Below are positions 8,232 to 16,079 of a stretch of 59,322 bases of DNA, piece by piece. The stretch is taken from NCBI GenBank assembly GCA_023139045.1, contig JAGLOJ010000025.1, forward strand, positions 1-59,322, written 5' to 3'. The position numbers and the translations under genes are program-made. This DNA comes from Candidatus Sabulitectum sp. (GTDB taxonomy: Bacteria > Fermentibacterota > Fermentibacteria > Fermentibacterales > JCC-6). Below the pieces are notes generated by a model. It was not told the origin of the DNA. It ran no database searches and saw only the letters and a list, made by a program, of their open reading frames with translations. Each line of letters opens with the position of its first letter. Position 1 is the first letter of the stretch.

Positions 8232-8972
8232 ATGCAATCTGCAGATATCTGGAAACCGGGCAAATATGTTTACAGGAATAACAGGCTTGCTGCTTCGAGA
8301 GATCCGGAAGAGGTCTGTGTCGGATCCCGATTGATAACTGATCTGATTGCAAAATTCTATGATGAGAACCTCAGGAAATACGCAAAAGGCAGACTGCTTG
8401 ACCTTGGCTGCGGCAAAGTACCTCTGTACAGCGCATACAAGGACTGTGTAACAGACAACACATGTGTCGACTGGGGAAACTCGCTGCACAGGAACAAGCA
8501 CCTGGACCATGAATGTGATCTTACAAAACCGCTTCCATTCAAAGATGGTGAATACGATACGGTTATTCTCTCTGATGTGCTGGAACACATGCCGAGACCG
8601 GAATTGCTGATGAAGGAAATTTCCCGTGTCATGTCACCGGACGGCATACTTCTTATGAATGTTCCCTTTTACTACTGGATCCACGAAGAACCGCATGATT
8701 TCTACAGATACACCGAATTTGCACTGAGGTATCTCTCGGAGACTTCCGGCATGGAAGTAATTGTTCTTACTCCCACAGGTGGAGCTCCGGAGATCATGAC
8801 GGATATTTATGCAAAAAACATCCTGCGCATTCCTCTGGTTGGGAAACCTCTGGCAGTTATCGCTCAATGGTTTGCCGCACTCATGATTCACACCTCCTTG
8901 TGTGCGAAGATTTCACGGGCAACTGCCGGAAAATTTCCTCTGGGATACTTCATGGTTGCAAAGAAAAAATAG
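8232..8972 (+). CDS. class I SAM-dependent methyltransferase
   Basis: The 246-residue protein has motif I L-L-D-L-G-C-G-K-V-P, a post-I region with V-D-W, the D-x-x-x-P-L-P-F-K-D-G-E-Y-D segment of Methyltransf_11, V-I-L-S-D-V-L-E-H-M and R-V-M-S-P-D-G. The aromatic stretch H-E-E-P-H-D-F-Y-R-Y-T is common in methyltransferases acting on glycans or lipid-linked sugars. The C-terminus has a hydrophobic segment that may touch the membrane. It stands alone, 211 bases after the oxidoreductase, so it likely has its own promoter. The substrate is unknown. Confidence 0.8.
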   Translation: MQSADIWKPGKYVYRNNRLAASRDPEEVCVGSRLITDLIAKFYDENLRKYAKGRLLDLGCGKVPLYSAYKDCVTDNTCVDWGNSLHRNKHLDHECDLTKPLPFKDGEYDTVILSDVLEHMPRPELLMKEISRVMSPDGILLMNVPFYYWIHEEPHDFYRYTEFALRYLSETSGMEVIVLTPTGGAPEIMTDIYAKNILRIPLVGKPLAVIAQWFAALMIHTSLCAKISRATAGKFPLGYFMVAKKK

Positions 8973-9064
8973 ATTGTTAACATTTGCACAAATGAACCGG
9001 AATGTCATATCATACCAATGTACTCAAAAAAGGGCTGGGCATTCTTGATGCAAAGGATTGACAA

Positions 9065-10291
9065 ATGGACTATTTCGATAAAAGTACGACACTGTGGGAT
9101 CTGACTGAACAATACCCGGAGACAATTCCGGTTTTTACATCAAACGGATTTCCTCAGATGAAACACGACAAACAGAGAGCAAAATTCGCCAGATCAATAA
9201 CGCTGGAGACTGCTCTTATGCTGAAACAGATCGATTTCGATACTTTCAGCAGCCTCCTCGTGGAAGCCATTGAGCGTGATGACGCGGCAATTGACATTAC
9301 TCTGGCAACATCAACCGGAGTCAGGAACAGCGATGCGCTGAACATCGTCGGGTTGCTTCCCTGCCCGGTACGAATTCCTCTGCTTGAGCAATTCAATGAA
9401 TTCGCGAAGAAGTATTCTTCAGAACATGGTGTGGCAATAAACCATGAGCTGAAAGCTGCTTCCATGGGTCTCGACTGGGTGGAGAACAATGTAAAAGGTG
9501 TAACAGACGCGAAAGATCTTCCCGATCTCTTTATCTCTGCCGGGTTTGATATGTTTTTTGACGAGGAGATGATAGGCAAGTTCAAGAGACAGGGTGTATT
9601 TGCCGACACAACAACTCTTGATAAATTCAATTCCCTCTTTGACGGTTTGAACCTGAAGGACCCGAGGAACCACTATGCAATGATTGGTGTTGTTCCTGCT
9701 GTGTTTCTGATAAACAGGGATGAACTTGACGGCAGAGAAGTGCCCCGAACCTGGGAAGACATCCTGAAGCCCGAGTTTGAGAAACGGGTTTCACTGCCTG
9801 TTGGTGATTTTGATCTGTTCAACGGTATACTGCTCAACATCCACAAGCACTACGGGGAAGAGGGCGTTACAAAACTGGGACGGAGTCTTCTGCAGTCAAT
9901 GCATCCATCGCAGATGGTGAAGAGCAACCGACTGAAAACTCAGAGACCCATCGTAACCATCATGCCTTACTTCTTCACAAAAGTAGTGAAAGAAGGCGGC
10001 CCGATGATAGCGGTCTGGCCCGAAGACGGCGCTATAATCAGCCCGATTTTCATGCTTGCAAAGAAAGAAAAGATGGAAAAGCTTCAGCCTGTAGTGGATT
10101 TCTTCTCTTCAGTTGAAGTGGGGAAGATACTCTCCCACAAAGGATTGTTCCCCAGCGTCCATCCTGATCTCGATAACAACATCCCCGAGCAGAACAAATT
10201 CATGTGGCTGGGATGGGACTACATATACAGCAATGACATAAGCGCGCTGATAGAGAAATGCGATGCTTTGTTCAATAAAGCGATCGGGTAA
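9065..10291 (+). CDS. DUF1858-like plus solute-binding-like protein without signal peptide
   Basis: The 408-residue protein opens with a domain like DUF1858 (residues about 1-70: T-L-W-D-L-T-E-Q-Y-P-E and later L-E-T-A-L) but lacks its usual cysteines. From about residue 90 it resembles periplasmic binding proteins of the iron/thiosulfate class: P-D-L-F-I-S-A-G-F-D, A-V-F-L-I-N-R-D-E, W-E-D-I-L-K-P-E-F and D-F-F-S-S-V-E-V-G. There is no signal peptide or lipobox, so it should be cytoplasmic, which is odd for a binding protein. It starts a run of genes (to 12724) spaced by a few bases with a GTPase and an ABC ATPase but no permease. It could hold or sense a metal or metallocofactor; that is inference. 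Confidence 0.75.
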   Translation: MDYFDKSTTLWDLTEQYPETIPVFTSNGFPQMKHDKQRAKFARSITLETALMLKQIDFDTFSSLLVEAIERDDAAIDITLATSTGVRNSDALNIVGLLPCPVRIPLLEQFNEFAKKYSSEHGVAINHELKAASMGLDWVENNVKGVTDAKDLPDLFISAGFDMFFDEEMIGKFKRQGVFADTTTLDKFNSLFDGLNLKDPRNHYAMIGVVPAVFLINRDELDGREVPRTWEDILKPEFEKRVSLPVGDFDLFNGILLNIHKHYGEEGVTKLGRSLLQSMHPSQMVKSNRLKTQRPIVTIMPYFFTKVVKEGGPMIAVWPEDGAIISPIFMLAKKEKMEKLQPVVDFFSSVEVGKILSHKGLFPSVHPDLDNNIPEQNKFMWLGWDYIYSNDISALIEKCDALFNKAIG

Positions 10292-10294
10292 ATC

Positions 10295-10987
10295 ATGAAT
10301 CTGGTAACAATCTCAGGCCCGCCGTCGTCGGGGAAGACTTCTGTTATTCTGAAAACTATTGACTCCCTGCAGAAACGCGGTTTGAAGGTTGCAGTAGCCA
10401 AGTTTGACTGTCTTTACACCGATGACGATGTGCTCTACGAAAAGGCGGGAATTCCTGTAAAAAAAGGGCTTTCTGGAGCTCTGTGTCCTGACCACTACTT
10501 TGTAAGCAATGTTGAGGAGATTACCAACTGGGCACTGAAAAACGATTTTGACATTCTGATCAGTGAATCAGCAGGGCTCTGCAACAGGTGCTCTCCTTAC
10601 ATCAAGGGAATCAAAGCCGTATGTGTAATTGACAATCTCAGCGGCATCAACACACCGAAGAAAATCGGCCCTATGCTGAAAACCGCTGATATTGTGGTTA
10701 TTACCAAAGGTGATATTGTGTCTCAGGCAGAGCGTGAGGTGTTTGCATCAAGGGTTAACACAGTGAACCCGTCTGCAATCATCATGCACATCAACGGACT
10801 TACCGGTCAGGGAAGTTTTGAACTGAGCACTCTGCTTTACGATGAAGCGCTGAACATTGACTCATTGAAGGGTATGGAATTGCGTTTTCCCATGCCGGCC
10901 GCCCTGTGCTCCTACTGCCTGGGTGAAACCAGGATTGGTGAAAGCTATCAGATGGGCAATGTACGCAAGATGAAAGTTGAAGATTAA
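10295..10987 (+). CDS. HypB/CooC-like P-loop GTPase with CxxC pairs
   Basis: SIMIBI-class P-loop protein of 230 residues. Walker A is G-P-P-S-S-G-K-T at 8-15, I-S-E-S-A-G fits switch/Walker B, and V-V-I-T-K-G-D is the base-recognition loop (TKGD in place of NKxD), as in HypB and UreG-like metallochaperones. Cysteines at 39, 64, 96/99 (C-N-R-C) and 205/208 (C-S-Y-C) suggest metal binding. It lies 3 bases after the binding-like protein and overlaps the ATPase start by one base, so the three are translated together. The likely role is nucleotide-driven loading of a metal or cofactor. The target is unknown, and no hydrogenase, CODH or urease gene is in the window. Confidence 0.75.
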   Translation: MNLVTISGPPSSGKTSVILKTIDSLQKRGLKVAVAKFDCLYTDDDVLYEKAGIPVKKGLSGALCPDHYFVSNVEEITNWALKNDFDILISESAGLCNRCSPYIKGIKAVCVIDNLSGINTPKKIGPMLKTADIVVITKGDIVSQAEREVFASRVNTVNPSAIIMHINGLTGQGSFELSTLLYDEALNIDSLKGMELRFPMPAALCSYCLGETRIGESYQMGNVRKMKVED

Positions 10988-11997
10988 TGAAAGGGATAAA
11001 AAACAGGAAAATATCTGCTCTTATTGCTGAATTCCCATTCCTTACATCGTTCTTCAATGACAACGGACTGGATATTGAGAACAAGGAAGAGCTTACGCTG
11101 ACAGAGTACTTCGCGGGGTTTGACGAAGATGAGATAGAAGACAGGGCAATCGATCCTGAGAACCTGATATTCCAGATCAGTGAGTTCATCAAGCAGATGA
11201 TCGCATTTCTCGGCAAAGAAGATGATATTGTAAAAACAGTAACCATACTGCCGGGCAGAGACAAATCCGGCGATAATGAAAAGTTCGATGAACTTGTGAT
11301 CAGGCAGGGAGAAATAATCTGTATTGTGGGGCCCACAGGCTCAGGCAAAAGCAGGCTGCTTGGTGATATTGAGTGGGTTGCGCAAGGTGACACTCCCACC
11401 GGTCGTTCCATACTTATCAACGACTCTGTACCTGACAATAAATGGAGATTCTCTTCCGCAGATAAACTGGTGGCGCAACTCAGCCAGAACATGAACTTCG
11501 TAATGGACCTTTCTGTTTATGAATTCGTTGAACTGCATGCCGAAAGCAGAATGGTGGAGAACAGAAAACAGGTTATTGAAAAAATCATAGACAAAGCCAA
11601 CAGTCTTGCTGGAGAGTCATTCACTCCCGAAACGCCTATCACAAGCCTCAGCGGAGGCCAGAGCCGTGCTTTAATGATCGCCGACACCGCAATTCTCAGC
11701 AAGTCACCCATCATTCTTATTGATGAGATTGAGAATGCGGGGATCGACAGAAAAAAGGCATTGAGCCTTCTGCTTTCGGAAGACAAGATTGTTCTGATGG
11801 CCACACATGATCCCGTTCTTGCACTGATGGGGGACAGAAGAATCGTCATCAAAAATGGCGGCATATACAGAGTTATTGAAACCACAGATGAGGAACGCAC
11901 CATCTTGTCCACCCTTGAGGGGATGGATAAGATTCTGCTCGCCTACCGCACCAAACTGCGTCAGGGTGAGATCATTACAAAGATAGCATATACTTGA
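10987..11997 (+). CDS. DUF1858-like plus ABC ATPase, no permease partner
   Basis: The 336-residue protein has an N-terminal region (1-75) again like DUF1858 (I-S-A-L-I-A-E-F-P-F-L-T-S-F-F). It is followed by an ABC nucleotide-binding domain: Walker A G-P-T-G-S-G-K-S at 115-122, signature L-S-G-G-Q, Walker B I-I-L-I-D-E-I-E and H-loop A-T-H-D. The N-terminal domain is shared with the first gene of the operon, which argues that the two proteins act in one complex. There are no transmembrane segments here or in adjacent genes, so transport is not evident. ABC ATPases without permeases also act in Fe-S assembly or remodelling. Confidence 0.8.
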   Translation: MKGIKNRKISALIAEFPFLTSFFNDNGLDIENKEELTLTEYFAGFDEDEIEDRAIDPENLIFQISEFIKQMIAFLGKEDDIVKTVTILPGRDKSGDNEKFDELVIRQGEIICIVGPTGSGKSRLLGDIEWVAQGDTPTGRSILINDSVPDNKWRFSSADKLVAQLSQNMNFVMDLSVYEFVELHAESRMVENRKQVIEKIIDKANSLAGESFTPETPITSLSGGQSRALMIADTAILSKSPIILIDEIENAGIDRKKALSLLLSEDKIVLMATHDPVLALMGDRRIVIKNGGIYRVIETTDEERTILSTLEGMDKILLAYRTKLRQGEIITKIAYT

Positions 11998-12016
11998 CAC
12001 TATAAGGAGAAGAACC

Positions 12017-12259
12017 ATGCACGACGGATGCGCGGGAAGTTTTGAGAATGACAGACAGGTTGTAGACAAGGTAAGACAGATGGGGTTTGATAAGCAGCCC
12101 ATGCCAATGCCGCTGGATATCAAGTGTGTGGAATGCGGTGAAACATTCGAGATGATCAATTTTGAGGACAAGTGCCCCCAATGCGGTATGGTTTACGGAG
12201 TTACTCCCTGCCATACCTTCGATCCCGAGAATGTGAAACCGGCAGGTATTAACTACTAA
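12017..12259 (+). CDS. small zinc-ribbon protein (80 aa)
   Basis: AAGGAGAAGAACC precedes the ATG. Cysteines lie at 5, 37, 40, 53, 56 and 65. C-V-E-C at 37-40 and C-P-Q-C at 53-56 form a zinc or iron knuckle pair like those of rubredoxin-type ribbons. The rest is short and soluble. It follows the ATPase in the same operon, with a ferredoxin directly after it, which suggests a role in metal or redox handling. I cannot assign a named family. Confidence 0.7.
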   Translation: MHDGCAGSFENDRQVVDKVRQMGFDKQPMPMPLDIKCVECGETFEMINFEDKCPQCGMVYGVTPCHTFDPENVKPAGINY

Positions 12260-12269
12260 GGAGGGAATC

Positions 12270-12455
12270 ATGAAATTCACAGTGGATCAGGAGACCTGTA
12301 TAGGTTGCGGATCCTGTGAAAGTATCTGTTCCGATGTATTCGAACTTGCAGATGACAAATCGCAGGTAAAAACTGATCCGGTACCGGCAGAGTTTGAAAA
12401 ATGTGCTGTGGTAGCTGAAAAGGACTGTCCCGTTCAGGCAATATCACACGAATAA
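12270..12455 (+). CDS. [4Fe-4S] ferredoxin
   Basis: 61-residue monocluster ferredoxin with a good AAGGAGGG site before the ATG. C10-x2-C13-x2-C16 plus C53 (D-C-P-V) ligate a [4Fe-4S] cluster, and C20 with C45 are placed to form the disulfide of Thermotoga/Desulfovibrio-type ferredoxins. It supplies or takes single electrons in the cytoplasm. Its place inside the GTPase/ATPase operon suggests it is the electron partner of that system, although general use is possible. Confidence 0.9.
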   Translation: MKFTVDQETCIGCGSCESICSDVFELADDKSQVKTDPVPAEFEKCAVVAEKDCPVQAISHE

Positions 12456-12469
12456 GGGGAGAGACTGAA

Positions 12470-12724
12470 ATGAATGAGAATCCCGTTTTGATGGCAGTGC
12501 TTCAAGTGGACGACCTCGATGTTCTCAATTCAGCAAAAAAACATCTTGAAGAGAATGGCTACAAAGCAGAAGTCGGTCCGTTCGCTGAACTTCCTGAATC
12601 CGAGCATCAGGACTGGATGACCCCTGCAAACGGCGGTTACATTTTCTATCTTGAGAAGGAAAAGTACCAGCCGGCAATGGAGATGCTGGTCACCTTCTTC
12701 GGTTACACAGGAGATTCAGAGTGA
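12470..12724 (+). CDS. small DUF2007-like protein (84 aa)
   Basis: Short soluble protein after GGGGAGAGACTGAA and ATG. L-M-A-V-L-Q-V-D-D-L-D-V-L-N-S-A-K-K-H-L is like the first strand-helix of DUF2007 (putative signal-transducing) proteins, which have about this length. The end (A-M-E-M-L-V-T-F-F-G-Y) is amphipathic. The match is by pattern only. It closes the likely core of the operon that starts at 9065, followed 9 bases later by the HAD phosphatase. Confidence 0.45.
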   Translation: MNENPVLMAVLQVDDLDVLNSAKKHLEENGYKAEVGPFAELPESEHQDWMTPANGGYIFYLEKEKYQPAMEMLVTFFGYTGDSE

Positions 12725-12733
12725 TACAAAGTA

Positions 12734-13576
12734 GTGAGTAAGCTCTACATTTCAGACCTTGATGGAACGCTTTTAAGAGATGACAGCACTCTTTCCCCTT
12801 TTACCGTTGAAGTTCTGCGTAATCTGCTGCGGGAAAACATCGCTTTTACAGTAGCGAGTGCCAGAAGTGTATCTTCAATTCAGCATATTTTCACCGGGAT
12901 CAAACTTCATCTGCCTGTTATTGAATTCAACGGAGCTATCGTTTCCGATCTTGAATCCGGGGAACACCTGTTCATCAACAGTATTGAAACGCCAGTTGTA
13001 GAAGACATATGCGGCGTAATTGACGCCCGGGGATGCTCTCCATTCATTTCCACATTCACCGGCTCTGAAGATCGCCTGTACTACTCAGACATCATAAATG
13101 ACGGTATGGGATGGTATCTGAAAGACCGTCAGGCCCACGGCGACAAGAGACTCGAATTTGTTCCTGATATAAGAAGTTCCTTCAGCGATCAGGTGATTTG
13201 TGTAAATGTAATCGGCCGGATTGATGTTCTCTCTGAACTTGAGAGTGAATTTCGGGAAAGATATCAGGATTCCCTTGAAATTCATTGTCTTCAGGATCTG
13301 TCTTCTCCAGGTTTTTACTGGCTCACAGCTCATGACAAAAAAGCTACCAAAGACTCTGCAATCAGGGTATTGCAGAAGCAGACGGGTATGGTTGACCGGG
13401 AAGTTGTTGTGTTCGGCGACAACAGTAATGACATCAGCATGTTCAAAATGGCCCACAGATCAATTGCCGTCTCCAATGCAATTGATGAATTGAAAAACTG
13501 TGCAACTGAAGTGATCGGAAGCAACAATGAAGACAGTGTTGCCAGATACATTCAAAACGACTGGCGCAAACAGTGA
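12734..13576 (+). CDS. Cof-type HAD phosphatase
   Basis: 280 residues, GTG start. Motif I is D-L-D-G-T-L-L near the N-terminus, with the two catalytic aspartates. Motif II is T-V-A-S-A-R-S. The C-terminal F-G-D-N-S-N-D-I-S-M-F motif is diagnostic of the Cof/IIB group of HAD hydrolases. These remove phosphate from sugar phosphates or nucleotides (or from FMN/pyridoxal phosphate) in the cytoplasm. It overlaps the next gene by four bases (GTGA), so it is translationally coupled to the phosphoribosyltransferase. The substrate is not predictable from sequence. Confidence 0.88.
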   Translation: MSKLYISDLDGTLLRDDSTLSPFTVEVLRNLLRENIAFTVASARSVSSIQHIFTGIKLHLPVIEFNGAIVSDLESGEHLFINSIETPVVEDICGVIDARGCSPFISTFTGSEDRLYYSDIINDGMGWYLKDRQAHGDKRLEFVPDIRSSFSDQVICVNVIGRIDVLSELESEFRERYQDSLEIHCLQDLSSPGFYWLTAHDKKATKDSAIRVLQKQTGMVDREVVVFGDNSNDISMFKMAHRSIAVSNAIDELKNCATEVIGSNNEDSVARYIQNDWRKQ

Positions 13577-14103
13577 AGCCGTACCTTTCTCTGATTGATA
13601 CTGAAACTTCGGGCAATCGATGCGATGTTACCCCACTTTTTGCCGATGCGGAATCCTTTAGCCGGATGGTTTCCGATCTTGCTGAGCCTTTTCGCAATTC
13701 CGGAATTGACTTTGTTGCCGGCATAGACGCCCTTGGCTTCATTCTTGGAGCGACTGTCGCGCTGAGCATCGGGGCTGGTTTTATCCCGGTTCGCAAGGGA
13801 GGCAAGCTGCCTGTTAAAACCCGCAGCACCAGGTTCACTGATTACTCCGGAGAGGTCAAAAGCCTTGAAATCCGGCAGGATATTCCTTTGCGGGAAATGC
13901 GAGTTCTCCTGATTGACGAATGGATTGAAACGGGTACCCAGGTGAGGGCAGCCATTTCACTTATTGAGAATCAGGGCGGCACAGTCGCCGGTATTGCAAC
14001 CATCAATATTGATCAGAATGAGAAAACATCTGAATTGCGAAAGAACTACCTGGTCCATGCTCTGTGGCGAGAGGAGGAAAAAACAGCCGGATACAAGTTG
14101 TAG
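13573..14103 (+). CDS. phosphoribosyltransferase (adenine PRTase-like)
   Basis: 176 residues, GTG start inside the preceding stop. V-L-L-I-D-E-W-I-E-T-G-T-Q is the PRPP-binding loop, with D-E in place of the more usual D-D. V-A-G-I-D-A-L-G-F-I-L-G-A and P-V-R-K-G-G-K-L-P are the strand-loop segments of adenine/xanthine PRTases. It likely transfers ribose-phosphate from PRPP to a purine or related base. Catalytic details differ slightly from Apt, so I do not give the symbol. It is coupled to the HAD phosphatase, which suggests a nucleotide salvage or repair role. Confidence 0.75.
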   Translation: MKPYLSLIDTETSGNRCDVTPLFADAESFSRMVSDLAEPFRNSGIDFVAGIDALGFILGATVALSIGAGFIPVRKGGKLPVKTRSTRFTDYSGEVKSLEIRQDIPLREMRVLLIDEWIETGTQVRAAISLIENQGGTVAGIATINIDQNEKTSELRKNYLVHALWREEEKTAGYKL

Positions 14104-14192
14104 TTCTGCGAAGGTGAGTATATACTATTAACATCAGACCAGTTACCAAACTTTTTTAGGCGTGCATTTATGAGCCGGCTGAAAGCAGAATA

Positions 14193-14450
14193 ATGATTAC
14201 ACAGTCCCGAGACACCAGTCCCGAAGTTGAAGAAATTTTGGTTTCATTAATTCGCAAGTTGAGCGTATCTGAAAGAATTTCAAGAGTGCGTTCATTATCT
14301 AAGAGTACTATAAAGCTATCTCGTCGTGCAATCATGAGAGCCAATCCAGCCCTTAACGAGAGAGATTTGAATTATAAATTCGTGGCCTATCATTATGGAG
14401 AAAAATTGGCAGGACTTCTCCGGGAATATATGAGAGTTAGATCACTATGA
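14193..14450 (+). CDS. small helical protein upstream of nucleotidyltransferase-like gene
   Basis: 85 residues, basic and helical, with a C-terminal half (L-N-Y-K-F-V-A-Y-H-Y-G-E-K-L-A) of a kind often found in small proteins paired with nucleotidyltransferase-fold partners. Its stop overlaps the next start by four bases. No clear ribosome binding site precedes the ATG, so the start is uncertain. The pair looks like a toxin-antitoxin-type module, but I do not recognise a named family. Confidence 0.5.
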   Translation: MITQSRDTSPEVEEILVSLIRKLSVSERISRVRSLSKSTIKLSRRAIMRANPALNERDLNYKFVAYHYGEKLAGLLREYMRVRSL

Positions 14451-15067
14451 ACGATCCAGACATTCTAAAAGCCACAGAACCTGTTGCCAAAGCCTTTGAG
14501 AAACTTGGTGTTCGCTATTTTATCGGAGGCTCGATTGCAAGTTCAGCCTACGGCATTGCCCGTTCGACAATGGATGTAGATATGGTCTCCGACTTAGCAA
14601 CCAGGCATGTCCATGATCTTGTAGAAATCCTTGAATCCTCTTATTACATTGATGAAAAAATGATTCTGGATGCTATCGCTGGAAGGTCATGCTTCAACAT
14701 TATCCATCTCGATACAATGCTAAAAATTGATGTCTTTGTCTCCGGCAACGCGGCTTACGATGCAGAAGCTTTTAGAAGACGAAGAAACGACACATTGGAC
14801 GAAAACCATGAAGATGTCAAATTTTACCTTGCGTCTCCCGAGGATATCATTCTCAGCAAATTGGTATGGTATCGACTTGGCGGAGAGGTTTCTGATCGTC
14901 AATGGACTGATCTTCTTGGCGTTATGAAAGTTCAGAAGAATTGTCTTGATGTCAGATATTTAAACCGTTGGGCATCTGATCAAAGAGTAGATGATTTACT
15001 GAAGAAAGCTTTTAATGATGCCGGTTATGATGCCGCATCAGGGAGTTGGACTGAGTTTTCAGAATGA
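14447..15067 (+). CDS. nucleotidyltransferase-fold protein (DUF6036/AbiEii-like)
   Basis: 206 residues. Y-F-I-G-G-S-I-A-S-S-A-Y-G-I with M-D-V-D-M-V gives the G-S-x(n)-D-x-D signature of minimal nucleotidyltransferases, as in DUF6036 or AbiEii-like proteins. Y-L-A-S-P-E-D-I-I-L-S-K-L is the common helix after the core. It is coupled by overlaps to the genes on both sides. It may act as a toxin-like nucleotidyltransferase with the small gene upstream as partner; activity is not shown. It is in the cytoplasm. Confidence 0.65.
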   Translation: MNDPDILKATEPVAKAFEKLGVRYFIGGSIASSAYGIARSTMDVDMVSDLATRHVHDLVEILESSYYIDEKMILDAIAGRSCFNIIHLDTMLKIDVFVSGNAAYDAEAFRRRRNDTLDENHEDVKFYLASPEDIILSKLVWYRLGGEVSDRQWTDLLGVMKVQKNCLDVRYLNRWASDQRVDDLLKKAFNDAGYDAASGSWTEFSE

Positions 15068-15987
15068 ACGGGAACAGAAGCTACAGATCAGAACTGGAAC
15101 AAATTTACAGGATCAGAGACACCATATCCGGTGTCCACCCTTTTCTTTCACATCTTTATCCTCTTGCAATTGTTGAGAATGGTGAGTTTCTCATATTCGA
15201 TACAGACGAATCAGAAGAGTGCTATCTGCCTGCAAAACGCGCTCCCGTGCCAATGCCCATACCCGTTGGTGTTCGAGCCGCATTCGACCTTGAGTGCCTT
15301 GACGGCCGGATGGCCTGTGTGGTTTCAGGCGAGGTGTTTGATTCTCTGGAAGGCTATGCAACAATATTTCACGAATTCATTCACTGCCGGCAGGCAGAAA
15401 CTTGTGAGCCTCAGTTAAAGAAGAGGCTTCGGATTGCAGTGGAAGCAGCTGACCGGGGAGACTTCATGTGGGAATTGAACTATCCATTTCCATACGAGAG
15501 CCCGGAATTCACCCGCCTCTACCGATTGTTTCTGAAAGGGCTGCAACCGGGTGATTTGGAGACTGTCCGGCAGTGTCGGCAGGAATTGTCAGAGCTGCTG
15601 TCTGATAATGACTATGAGTATTTAGTCTGGCAGGAGTGGAAAGAGGGCTTTGCTCGCTACATCGAGAACCTTGTCAGGTGCAGGCTGGGTCTTTCTGTAA
15701 TTCCAGGCAGGGAAGATGAGCAGCTGGATCGAAAGATCTTTTACCAGGGTGGAGCGGACTTCATTGAGTTTCTGGGGAAAAGAAATCCCTTCCTGACTGT
15801 GGAAATTGATAAGCTTTTCGATAGTATGTTCGTTCCGTTTTCTGCCAGTACGGACGAAGTGACTTCGATGGAAGAATTTGAGGAAATTATTTCACAAGCC
15901 AGACAAGCCGCAATTGAATCAGGAGTGGAACCAAAGAATATTGTTGACGCCATTAGAGAAATACGATCTGAGAAATGCAAGTTGTAG
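15064..15987 (+). CDS. putative HExxH metallopeptidase with an antitoxin-like C-terminal tail
   Basis: 307 residues, start in the ATGA overlap. I-F-H-E-F-I-H (H103-E104-x-x-H107) is a zinc-binding HExxH helix. E-W-K-E-G-F-A-R-Y around residue 194 could provide the third ligand as in gluzincins. There is no signal peptide. Residues about 262-307 differ in style: S-M-E-E-F-E-E-I-I-S-Q-A-R-Q-A-A and V-D-A-I-R-E-I-R-S-E look like the short antitoxins that precede PIN toxins. The next frame indeed starts a PIN domain inside this gene's end. I infer a fusion between a peptidase gene and the remains of a toxin-antitoxin pair. The peptidase family is not recognised. Confidence 0.6.
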   Translation: MNGNRSYRSELEQIYRIRDTISGVHPFLSHLYPLAIVENGEFLIFDTDESEECYLPAKRAPVPMPIPVGVRAAFDLECLDGRMACVVSGEVFDSLEGYATIFHEFIHCRQAETCEPQLKKRLRIAVEAADRGDFMWELNYPFPYESPEFTRLYRLFLKGLQPGDLETVRQCRQELSELLSDNDYEYLVWQEWKEGFARYIENLVRCRLGLSVIPGREDEQLDRKIFYQGGADFIEFLGKRNPFLTVEIDKLFDSMFVPFSASTDEVTSMEEFEEIISQARQAAIESGVEPKNIVDAIREIRSEKCKL

Positions 15988-16079
15988 TTGATACCAATGT
16001 AATAATCTCAGCTGTCTTCTTCGGAGTAAACCAGAATTCATCTGCACTCCTTCAGCCTCCGGTTATTCTCCCAGCATAA
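15975..16079 (+). pseudogene. PIN-domain toxin, N-terminal stub (34 aa)
   Basis: The ATG overlaps the last codons of the preceding gene. M-Q-V-V-V-D-T-N-V-I-I-S-A-V-F-F-G is the first strand of a PIN/VapC ribonuclease with its first catalytic Asp (D6). The frame stops after 34 codons, where the oppositely oriented lipoprotein gene begins to overlap, so the rest of the about 130-residue toxin is gone. It must be inactive. Confidence 0.65.

Noticed and set aside
9154-9630. 158-codon minus-strand open frame
   Set aside because: Shadow of the solute-binding-like gene.
10800-11492. 230-codon minus-strand open frame
   Set aside because: Serine-rich shadow across the GTPase/ATPase junction; both plus genes have clear motifs.
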